Position numbers and translations under genes: made by a program
Notes under the pieces: model-generated
What the model saw: the letters and a program-made list of their open reading frames with translations, nothing else
Database searches by the model: none
What the model was told of the DNA's origin: nothing
NCBI GenBank assembly: GCA_947505245.1
Contig: CANNIZ010000011.1
Location: 1-64,000, forward strand
Direction of reading: 5' to 3'
Length of the DNA: 64,000 nucleotides
Source: Pseudomonadota bacterium
GTDB taxonomy: Bacteria; Myxococcota_A; UBA796; GCA-2862545
Shown here: piece by piece, positions 37,912-44,949 of the stretch
How positions within the stretch are numbered: the stretch's first letter is position 1
Layout: every line of letters begins with the position of its first letter

Positions 37912-37930
37912 GTAGGATATCATGGCCTAC
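37912..37930. promoter_or_regulatory. Inverted repeat GTAGG-N9-CCTAC before abiEi
   Basis: Five-base arms GTAGG and CCTAC flank nine bases, immediately upstream of the abiEi Shine-Dalgarno sequence. It may be a second operator for the AbiEi repressor or a leader element. It is short, so chance is possible. Confidence 0.35.
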
Positions 37931-38216
37931 GCTTCTGACGACAACGTGTGAATTGTATGCAATTCACCTGTACGATGAGGAATTGCTCATCATAGTCTCG
38001 GTGGACGTTGTCGGCGCGCGGGTACACGAGGACGCCCCGGTCAGCCTCGAAGCCACGCAGGTACGCGAAGACCTGTCCCAGGTCGTCGTCCGCTGGGCGC
38101 CCATGATCCGGAATCTTTCACTTCGCATCGACCATCAATGGCCGCGCAACTCCTGCGACCTGCACGACCCGGTCGGGTTTGAGCCCCCCAGCCGGGCGAC
38201 TGCCAGGACCTCCCCT
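37920..38216 (-). pseudogene. Remnant of mcrC (McrBC restriction nuclease subunit), C-terminal part
   Basis: Reading the minus strand from 38216 to 37920 in one frame gives a McrC-like C-terminus. It includes 'LKPDRVVQVAG', then 'PLMVDAK', then 'LGQVFAYLRGFEADRG' and 'VLVYPRA'. The PD at 38172-38177 and D-x-K at 38121-38129 form a PD-(D/E)xK nuclease motif, and 'QVFAYL' and 'VYP' are where McrC has its YQ.aY and LYP motifs. A TGA at 38118-38120 replaces the tryptophan expected after 'DAK', and the upstream two-thirds of the gene is missing. McrB is absent. It is a dead remnant, and its tail now carries the AbiE control region. Identification is by motif only. Confidence 0.6.
37948..37967 (-). 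promoter_or_regulatory. Candidate AbiE operator/promoter palindrome
   Basis: GTGAATTG and CAATTCAC, perfect 8-bp arms, flank TATG. On the minus strand the right half contains TACAAT at 37952-37957, one base from the -10 consensus, about 50 bases from the abiEi start. A repressor bound here would cover the -10 box, which fits the known autoregulation of AbiE operons. No strong -35 is visible. Confidence 0.6.
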
Positions 38217-38248
38217 TCACTTGGGACGTGGCGAGCCGCCGCGTCTGC

Positions 38249-39061
38249 CTACTCGCCGCGCTCGAACTCGTTGACTGCGGCGTCGAACTGCCACTTGATC
38301 AGCACGCTCTTGTAGGCTTCGTGCAGCGAGAGGTCGTTCGACGTGGCCTCGAGGGCGGCCTTGATCTCGCCCTTGCTGGTGGCGTCGAGGAGGATGCCCA
38401 CGAACCCGGTGCCCATCTCCTCCTGGCGCACGATGAACGACGCGCCGTCGATGTAGCCGAGGCCTTCATAGGCGGCGAGCGTCAGGTCCATGTTGCACTT
38501 CCGGACCGTCAGAACGAGCGTGCCCAGCTCGACCGAGCTCGCGAATTGACGCATCTGCTGCGCCGACATGTGCGCCGCGACCTCGTCCTTCGGGCCGCTT
38601 GCGAACAGCTGGATGAGGAAGTCGACGGACAGCTTGGGCACGACCGCTGGGCACAACCGCATGACGCGGAGCTGCTGGTCCAGCGAGAACGGTGCCATCG
38701 TGGTTGTGATCAGGCGAGCGACGTGTCCCGGTGTGATGGTGCCGAGGTACGTCGCCGCGACGCCGTCGGGCGCCTTGTCGAGCATGCGCCGGCGGACGGC
38801 AGGACTCGCGGTCTCCGCAAAATACGTCGGATCCATGCCGTTCTCGCGCGTCTGGCGCATCATCTGGTCCCAGCTCATTCCGCTGTCGCCGTCTCCTTCG
38901 TCGAGGAGGGCCGACTTGTCCGCCTTGGGGACCGGCATGTTTGCCGCGACTTCTGCGTTGCCGACGGTGGCCTGTTCGGGCGTGGCGGTCGGGGCGGCTT
39001 CGGGCGCGGGCGCCTTCTCGACGGCGGCGGGGGCGGGCGTCGACTTCGTCTTCTGCGGCAT
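38249..39061 (-). CDS. Conserved protein of unknown function
   Basis: A 270-residue protein. Residues 1-60 are Ala/Pro-rich and probably disordered ('TPAPAAVEKAPAPEAAP'). The rest is a mostly helical domain with repeating short helices ('MDPTYFAETASPAVRRRML', 'LGTITPGHVARLI', 'LDQQLRVMRL'). A good GAGGTG Shine-Dalgarno sequence precedes the ATG at 39061. No signal peptide or membrane segment. Family not recognised. It lies just beyond the AbiE/mcrC island with the same strand, but appears to be an ordinary core gene. Confidence 0.6.
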   Translation of the reverse strand: MPQKTKSTPAPAAVEKAPAPEAAPTATPEQATVGNAEVAANMPVPKADKSALLDEGDGDSGMSWDQMMRQTRENGMDPTYFAETASPAVRRRMLDKAPDGVAATYLGTITPGHVARLITTTMAPFSLDQQLRVMRLCPAVVPKLSVDFLIQLFASGPKDEVAAHMSAQQMRQFASSVELGTLVLTVRKCNMDLTLAAYEGLGYIDGASFIVRQEEMGTGFVGILLDATSKGEIKAALEATSNDLSLHEAYKSVLIKWQFDAAVNEFERGE

Positions 39062-39117
39062 GAGTCACCTCGGGTGGAGCGTCCCGATAGGATTTTCGCG
39101 CAACGCATTGACAGGCG

Positions 39118-39972
39118 CTACTGCGGAAGAAAGCAGATGTCCTGCAGCTCCGTCGGGTCGCGGTCCCTCCAGGGCGACGGCTCGCCGTAGATGTGCGGAA
39201 GCAGCCAGTCGACGGTCATGGCGACCGGATCCGGAGGCAGGTCGTGGCCGCCGTCGTGCTCGCACTGCATCACGAAGTGCTCGTCCGTCCGCAGCTGTTC
39301 AGAGAACGCCGCGGTCGTCTCCGTGAAGTTGATCTGGAGCGGGCCCGCGTCGAAGATGTCGGTGGGGCCGCCCCAGACGAGCAGGGCGGGGAACGGTTCG
39401 CCGGCGGGCGTGCTGTACTGGACCATGTTGCCAGTGCCGCCGGACATGACGAGGATGCTCGCGAGCGCGTCGCCGCGGTGGATCGACAGGAACGTCGTCC
39501 ACAGGCCGCCGGCCGACATGCCGGTGGAGTACACGCGGCGCAGATCGATCTGCCTCTGGTCGGACAGGCAGGTGCGGAGATCGTCAAACAGGGCGAGATC
39601 GTCGGCCGCTTCGGCTTCGCCGGCGACGAAGTTCCATTCGAACGGGTTCGTATCGAGGGCGTCGGGGACGACGAGCACGACGTTGTTGTCCGCGGCCACC
39701 TGCTCGAGATCGAGGTAGTTGACCATCATGCTCGCGGTCCCGCCGAGCGGATGCCAGTAATACACCACCGGAAGGTCGGGCCCGGCGTCGGGCGGGAAGA
39801 ACACGTAGAAGTCGCGGTCCTCGCCGTTGGACGACATGGTGGTGCGGCCGGACGACGACAGGTCGGGGCAGGCTCCGGTGGGCTCGGCGAGGGGCCGCGT
39901 GGCGGGCAAGTCGACGGCCGTGTCGGTCTCGGCGAGGTTGGGCGAACACGCGAGGAACGCGAGGAGGATCAT
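39118..39972 (-). CDS. Secreted lipoprotein esterase (PHB depolymerase / feruloyl esterase-like)
   Basis: A 284-residue lipoprotein with lipobox FLAC (Cys9). The mature domain is an alpha/beta hydrolase of the LpqC / PHB depolymerase type: 'PVVYYWHPLGGTAS' oxyanion strand, nucleophile Ser153 in 'GMSAGG', and a terminal 'EHDGGHDLP' with the catalytic His. Four or more Cys are available for disulfides. It acts outside the cytoplasm on an ester or polyester. The start at 39972 overlaps the upstream phospholipase-like gene stop by ATGA, so the two are coupled. Confidence 0.78.
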   Translation of the reverse strand: MILLAFLACSPNLAETDTAVDLPATRPLAEPTGACPDLSSSGRTTMSSNGEDRDFYVFFPPDAGPDLPVVYYWHPLGGTASMMVNYLDLEQVAADNNVVLVVPDALDTNPFEWNFVAGEAEAADDLALFDDLRTCLSDQRQIDLRRVYSTGMSAGGLWTTFLSIHRGDALASILVMSGGTGNMVQYSTPAGEPFPALLVWGGPTDIFDAGPLQINFTETTAAFSEQLRTDEHFVMQCEHDGGHDLPPDPVAMTVDWLLPHIYGEPSPWRDRDPTELQDICFLPQ

Positions 39973-40790
39973 GGAGACTCCGTGTTGAGCGACGAGACGA
40001 CCGCGAGTACATCGCCGACGTCGTAGAAATCTACAAGTACGAAATTCGGGAAGTCGCCGGTCTCGGCCATACACGCGCGGACGCGATCCTCGAAGAACGG
40101 GTCGAAGTTTACGCTGGCGGCGAGCTCTGCGGAAGCGAGCGGCGCGGTGAGGAAGTGGTTCAGCGTCCACAGGGGCAGGGCGCGATCACCGCGGTCCAAG
40201 CCGCACTGCGTCGCGAGCTCCTCGGCAGCCTCGGCGTGGTACGGGTTCTCCCACAGCGACGTGTAGCTGTACCGGTGCCACGGCAGCGTCGTAGAGGCGT
40301 CGTCGGTGAACACGATCAGGCGCTGGTTTACGTCGATCAGCGTCCCGAGCGTGGGCCACGGATCGGACGATCCTGCGTAGGCGTAGGCGGACAGCCCGCT
40401 CGCGACGAACGAGGCGTCGACCTCGCGCTCGGGTAGGTAGGACTCGAAGATAACGACGACGACCTCGTCGGGGTTTGCGTCGAGGAACGTGCGGAGCTCG
40501 CTAAGGCCGTCGACGAGCGGCTTGCTGCCGAGCGAGCAGTAGCCGTGGCACAAGCCCGGCGTTCCGTCGTCGAGGGGGTGGAGATCGAACACGAGCACGC
40601 GAATGCCTTCCGCGAGCTGCTGCAAGGGGGCGTGCGTCTGGTTCGGTGCGATCCAGCCCTCGTCGGCGTTGCTCATCGCGTTGTGGGTGCCGGCGAACGC
40701 GACCTCGTCGATCCGGCGCTCACACAGGTCGGCGGAGCCGTTGCACACCGGCGGCGCACAGGCGGCGAGCAGGGCGAACGCGGCGATCAC
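39969..40790 (-). CDS. Lipoprotein with phosphatidylinositol-specific phospholipase C (X domain) fold
   Basis: A 273-residue lipoprotein with lipobox LAAC (Cys11). The PI-PLC X domain shows the two catalytic histidines, H36 in 'AGTHNAMS' and H71 in 'VFDLHPLDD', plus the 'VVVVIFESY' strand. The family cleaves phosphoinositides or related glycerophosphodiesters through a cyclic intermediate. A secreted bacterial member could attack host or prey lipids or remodel its own membrane. GTG at 40790 gives a good signal sequence. It is divergent from mscS (82-base gap) and coupled to the esterase gene downstream. Confidence 0.8.
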   Translation of the reverse strand: MIAAFALLAACAPPVCNGSADLCERRIDEVAFAGTHNAMSNADEGWIAPNQTHAPLQQLAEGIRVLVFDLHPLDDGTPGLCHGYCSLGSKPLVDGLSELRTFLDANPDEVVVVIFESYLPEREVDASFVASGLSAYAYAGSSDPWPTLGTLIDVNQRLIVFTDDASTTLPWHRYSYTSLWENPYHAEAAEELATQCGLDRGDRALPLWTLNHFLTAPLASAELAASVNFDPFFEDRVRACMAETGDFPNFVLVDFYDVGDVLAVVSSLNTESP

Positions 40791-40872
40791 GGTGGTGTCG
40801 ACGTCGGAAACGCGGCCATGGGGCCTCCGGGGGATGGCCCGGTTATCACGCCGATCGCGTTGGGGGCGTCGA

Positions 40873-41943
40873 ATGTGGCCGCGGACCTGGGCTGAAGTCG
40901 TGGCGTTGGTCATCCCGTATCGGGACTCCGCAGAAGCGTACGGACTCGCGGCGCTCGTCGGCGCTGGGATGTGGCTGGCAACGTACCTCGCGACGCGCAT
41001 CGCGCTGCGTGTCGCCGCGCGGATCGCGGGCCGTACGAAGACGACGTTGGACGACGAGCTGCTTTCGCGACTCCAATCCCCGATGGGGCTGCTCGGTCCC
41101 GTCGTCGGACTTCACGTCGCGGGGCTGATGCTCGACGACCACCGGATGGTCGGCGGGTCGCAGATCGTCGAGGGGTTGCTCGTCACTTACGCGGTCGTCG
41201 CTGCGTTCGAGATCCTGGTGCTCGAGTCCTGGCTCGAGAAACGGCAGGGGATCACGGTCCCTTCGCTCGTCAGGCAGGTCCTGATCGGCGTCGTTTACGG
41301 CAGCGTGCTGCTCGGCGTGGCCGGGCGCGTGTTCGGAATCGACGTCACGCCGCTGCTCGCGACGGGCTCGGTCACCACGGTGGTCGTCGGTCTTGCGCTC
41401 CAACAGCCGCTGTCGAACCTGTTCTCGGGGCTCGTGCTGCACCTCGAGCGTTCGCCATCCGTGGGCGACTGGGTGCTGCTCGACAACCGCGAGGGGCAGA
41501 TCACCGCGATCGGGTGGCGGACGACGCGCATCCGGACGTTCTCCGACGACATCGTCGTGGTGCCAAACGCGCAGATCGCGAACCTCGTGATGGTGAACTA
41601 CTCGCTGCCGACGGTGATGACGGCGCGTCTGCTGCCGATCCCGGTGCCGCTGGACGTCGAGCCGAGGCTCGTCGAACGCATGGTCGCCGAGGCCGCAGCC
41701 CCGATCGAAGAGATCGTGAAGGACCCGGCGCCCAAGGTCTGGCTTGTGCAGATCGACGATCACTGCCAGCGCTACGTCGTGAAGCTCTACGTAAAGGAGT
41801 TCCGCCGCCACGACGACCTCGAGAGCGACTTCCTGAAGGCGGTCTGGTACCGCTTCAAGCAGGAAGGCGTGGTGTTCCCGAGCCCGCGCCTGGTGGTGGC
41901 GGGCGGCGTCGCTCCGGTTGCCGCGCCCCCGGTGAAAGGCTAG
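40873..41943 (+). CDS. Small-conductance mechanosensitive channel (MscS family)
   Basis: A 356-residue membrane protein. About four hydrophobic segments occupy residues 20-190, more than the three in E. coli MscS. The pore helix and hinge region is 'LLATGSVTTVVVGLALQQPLSNLFSGL', and the MscS beta domain follows ('VGDWVLLDNREGQITAIGWRTTRIRTFSDDIVVVPNAQIAN'). It opens under membrane tension to release solutes. The start at 40873 is a good fit; longer forms are shadows. A 16-bp palindrome begins just after the stop. Confidence 0.88.
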   Translation: MWPRTWAEVVALVIPYRDSAEAYGLAALVGAGMWLATYLATRIALRVAARIAGRTKTTLDDELLSRLQSPMGLLGPVVGLHVAGLMLDDHRMVGGSQIVEGLLVTYAVVAAFEILVLESWLEKRQGITVPSLVRQVLIGVVYGSVLLGVAGRVFGIDVTPLLATGSVTTVVVGLALQQPLSNLFSGLVLHLERSPSVGDWVLLDNREGQITAIGWRTTRIRTFSDDIVVVPNAQIANLVMVNYSLPTVMTARLLPIPVPLDVEPRLVERMVAEAAAPIEEIVKDPAPKVWLVQIDDHCQRYVVKLYVKEFRRHDDLESDFLKAVWYRFKQEGVVFPSPRLVVAGGVAPVAAPPVKG

Positions 41944-41959
41944 TCAATCATTTGATTGA
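41944..41959. promoter_or_regulatory. TCAATCA-TT-TGATTGA palindrome upstream of the S1P lyase gene
   Basis: Seven-base perfect arms flank two bases, between the mscS stop and the GGAGGA Shine-Dalgarno sequence of the lyase gene. It may be an operator for local control. Too short and AT-rich for a strong terminator. Confidence 0.45.
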
Positions 41960-41975
41960 AACTCGGAGGACTGCG

Positions 41976-43409
41976 ATGCGAGCGACGATTCCGACCCAAG
42001 GGCGCACGAAGGAAGACGTGTTGGGGGAGCTCGATCAGTTCGCCGCCGACGATGTTGACTACGCGCACGGTAAGACGTGGAGCCTCGTGTACTGGCCCGG
42101 TGACGCCCACTACGACCTGGTGTCCGCGGCCAATTTGCGGTTGTTGTCGGCGAACGGCCTGAACCCGATGGCGTTCAAGAGCACCAAGCGCGTCGAGACC
42201 GACGTCGTGCAGATGACGGCTGAGTTGCTGCACGGCCCGGCGTCCACCGTCGGTACGATGACTTCGGGCGGAACGGAGTCGCTGCTGTGCGCCGTGATCG
42301 CCGCGCGGGAGCGGGCGCGCGCGAAGTGGCCGTGGATTCGCCGGCCGAACATCGTGATCGGCGAGACCGTGCACCCGGCGGTCGACAAAGCGGCGCACTG
42401 GTTCGGCGTCGCGATCAAGCGCGTCCCCGTGGACGCCGACGGACGCGCCCCCGCAGCGGGTTTTCGTCGAAAGATCGATCGCAACACGGTGCTCGTGATC
42501 GCTTCTGCGCCGAGCTACCCGTGGGGCGTCGTCGACCCGATCCCGGAGATCGCGGCCTTGGCGAAGTCGAAGGGCCTGCCGTGCCATGTCGACGCGTGCT
42601 TCGGCGGCTTCATCCTGCCGTGGCTCGAGCGCCTCGGCGTCGCGATGCCCCTGTGGGACTTCCGTGTGGACGGGGTGACGTCGATCTCGGCCGACCTGCA
42701 CAAGTATGGCTACGCGCCAAAAGGCGCCTCCGTCATCCTGTACCGCGACATGAGCTACCTCCGGCACCAGTTCTTCGTCGCGACGCACTGGAAGGGCGGC
42801 GTCTATGCGTCGCCGACGGTCGCGGGGACGCGCCCGGGAGGCCCGATGGCGGCGGCGTGGGCGTCGCTCGTGGGCATGGGGGAGGACGGGTTCCTGTCGC
42901 GGGCGAAGGAGGCATGGGACGGCGCCGAGGCGCTGCGGAAGGGGCTTCGCGCGATCCCCGGGCTTCGCATCCTTGGGCTCCCGCACTCCACGATCGTCGC
43001 GTACGCGTCGTCGGATCCGGACGTCGATCTGTACGCCGTGGCCGACCTTCTCGAGGCCGGGGGCTGGTCCGTCGATCGTCAGCAGGCCCCACCGTCGCTG
43101 CACTGCACCGTGAACGCCGCCAACGGGCCCGTAATCGACAAGTACCTCGCGGACGTGCGGGCGGCGGTCGACGCGGTGCGCGCGGATCCGTCGCTCGCGA
43201 CGAAGGGCAACGCGGCCGTGTACGGGCTGCTGTCCGCGGTGCCGCTCACCTCGGTGAGCGAGCGCGCGATCCGCGACGTGATGGCCGGCATGTACGCCCC
43301 GGGGGATGCGAAGGAGTCTGGACCGCCGGGTGGTCCGATGGTCGAACGCGCGGCTCGTGCCGTGAAGCGGGCGCGCGATGCGTGGCGCTCCGTCGCAGGT
43401 TCCCGCTGA
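41976..43409 (+). CDS. Sphingosine-1-phosphate lyase (PLP-dependent)
   Basis: A 477-residue PLP enzyme. It matches S1P lyase closely: 'GTMTSGGTESLLCAV', 'HPAVDKAAHWFGV', the PLP-lysine motif 'SADLHKYGYAPKGAS' with K243, 'VATHWKGGVYASPTVAGTRPGG', and a C-terminal 'GNAAVYGLLSAVP'. The reaction splits sphingosine-1-phosphate or dihydro-form into a fatty aldehyde and phosphoethanolamine. No membrane anchor is obvious, unlike the eukaryotic enzyme. A strong GGAGGA precedes the ATG. The stop and the next start share TGATG. It joins a ceramidase-like gene two genes on, suggesting a sphingolipid breakdown set. Confidence 0.85.
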   Translation: MRATIPTQGRTKEDVLGELDQFAADDVDYAHGKTWSLVYWPGDAHYDLVSAANLRLLSANGLNPMAFKSTKRVETDVVQMTAELLHGPASTVGTMTSGGTESLLCAVIAARERARAKWPWIRRPNIVIGETVHPAVDKAAHWFGVAIKRVPVDADGRAPAAGFRRKIDRNTVLVIASAPSYPWGVVDPIPEIAALAKSKGLPCHVDACFGGFILPWLERLGVAMPLWDFRVDGVTSISADLHKYGYAPKGASVILYRDMSYLRHQFFVATHWKGGVYASPTVAGTRPGGPMAAAWASLVGMGEDGFLSRAKEAWDGAEALRKGLRAIPGLRILGLPHSTIVAYASSDPDVDLYAVADLLEAGGWSVDRQQAPPSLHCTVNAANGPVIDKYLADVRAAVDAVRADPSLATKGNAAVYGLLSAVPLTSVSERAIRDVMAGMYAPGDAKESGPPGGPMVERAARAVKRARDAWRSVAGSR

Positions 43410-44905
43410 TGCCGCGCATCGCGTATGGACGCATCGCGCAGGAGACGAACACGCTGTCGCCTGTGTTGTCGGGGGTCGAGGACTTCCGCCGCACGCACTT
43501 CCTCGAGGGCGCCGATCTGCTCGCGCGCACGACCTCGCGCTGGAAGTTCGAAGCCGAGGGCATGGCGCGGAACGCTGAGCTGTCGGGCTTTGCACAGGAG
43601 GCGGAACGCCGCGGGGCCACGCTCGTGCCGCTGTTCTCGGCCTGGGCGATCCCGGGTGGTCCGCTCACGGCGGAGGCGATGGCGTACTTCGAGGAGCGCC
43701 TCGACCGCGAGCTGCGCGCAGCCGGGCCGCTCGACGGCGTGATGTTGTCGATGCATGGCGCGATGGCGGCTGTTGGTCGCGTCGATCCCGAGGCCGACCT
43801 GCAGAAGGTCGTGCACCGGGCCGTCCCGAACGCGAAGTTCGTCGTGACCCACGACCTGCACGGTCACCTCACCGCGGAAAAAGTCGCGAACGCTGACGCG
43901 ATCGTCGCGTACCGCACGAACCCGCACCGCGATCACGTCCGCACCGGGGCCCGCGCCGCGGAGATCTTGATGCGCACGTTGGCAGGCGAGGTGCGCCCTA
44001 CCGTCGCGTGGCGCTGTCTGCCCCTGGTGCTCGGCGGCGGGCTCAACATCGACTTCCTCGCGCCGATGCGCGGCATCTACGCGTTTCTCACGAAGTTGCA
44101 TCGCGATCCGCGCGTGCTCACCGCGTCGATCTACCAGAACCATCTGTGGAACGAGGCCCCGCACGCGGGCTGGGGCGTCTACGTCGCCACGAACGACGAC
44201 CCTGCGCTGGCCGAACAACTCGCCGACGAGATCGCCGAGCGTTGTTGGGCCGTGCGGCACGAGCAACCGCCGGCGATCCCGTCGCCCAGCGAAGCGGTGA
44301 AGGAGGCGCGCGAGGCCGTGTGGGCTCGTCGGGCGGGCGTCGTGTGCATCTCGGACGCCTCGGACATGGTCGGCGCGGGTGCTCCTGGCGAGAACACGGG
44401 TCTGCTCGCGGCGCTCGTGAACGAGGGGCAGGGGCTCGTCTCCTACGCGCCCGTTCGCGACGCCGAGGTGGTCGCGGCGCTGTGGGAGACGCCGCTCGGG
44501 GAGCGCGTCACGGTGCGCGTCGGCGGCAAGCTCGCGACCGCGATCCACACGCCGATCGAGGTGAGCGGCACGCTCGCCGACCGCAAGGTGACGGCCGCGT
44601 TCGGTCGGGCCTTGCTGCTCGATCTCGGACACGTGAAGTTGATCGTCACCGAAGGCGCGCCGCTCGCGATGAAGCCGGCGTTCTACACGGACTGGGGCCT
44701 TCCGATGCGCAAGGCCGACATCGTCGTGGTCAAGAGCCTGTTTCCGTTCCGGTGGTATTTCCTGCCCTACAACCGCAAGACGATCTACGCGGGCTCGCGC
44801 GGCACCACCGACTTTGATGTGTGGCGCCATGTGTCGTTTGATCGGCCCGTATTTCCGAAGGACCCCGTCAAACACTGGACGGACGGGGTTCGACCGGCAC
44901 GGTGA
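43409..44905 (+). CDS. M81 family metallohydrolase (MlrC-like)
   Basis: A 498-residue protein of the M81/MlrC family. MlrC is the microcystin-degrading zinc enzyme. Zinc ligands are suggested by 'DGVMLSMHGAM' near 110-120 and 'VTHDLHGHLT' near 147-156. 'ISDASDMVGAGAPGENT' near 312-328 matches the C-terminal catalytic domain. Such enzymes hydrolyse amide or related bonds in diverse small molecules. The TGATG junction with the S1P lyase gene suggests coupling and possibly a shared pathway, for example an amide bond in a sphingolipid-like substrate, but this is conjecture. Confidence 0.8.
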   Translation: MPRIAYGRIAQETNTLSPVLSGVEDFRRTHFLEGADLLARTTSRWKFEAEGMARNAELSGFAQEAERRGATLVPLFSAWAIPGGPLTAEAMAYFEERLDRELRAAGPLDGVMLSMHGAMAAVGRVDPEADLQKVVHRAVPNAKFVVTHDLHGHLTAEKVANADAIVAYRTNPHRDHVRTGARAAEILMRTLAGEVRPTVAWRCLPLVLGGGLNIDFLAPMRGIYAFLTKLHRDPRVLTASIYQNHLWNEAPHAGWGVYVATNDDPALAEQLADEIAERCWAVRHEQPPAIPSPSEAVKEAREAVWARRAGVVCISDASDMVGAGAPGENTGLLAALVNEGQGLVSYAPVRDAEVVAALWETPLGERVTVRVGGKLATAIHTPIEVSGTLADRKVTAAFGRALLLDLGHVKLIVTEGAPLAMKPAFYTDWGLPMRKADIVVVKSLFPFRWYFLPYNRKTIYAGSRGTTDFDVWRHVSFDRPVFPKDPVKHWTDGVRPAR

Positions 44906-44949
44906 TCGTCGGGTAGTGTCGGCACCCCAGCTCCCACCGGAGTCCGCAC

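Noticed and set aside
37953-38315. 120-residue plus-strand open frame in the AbiE/mcrC gap
   Set aside because: It has no motif, while the opposite strand carries the McrC-like signature. It is the shadow of the remnant.
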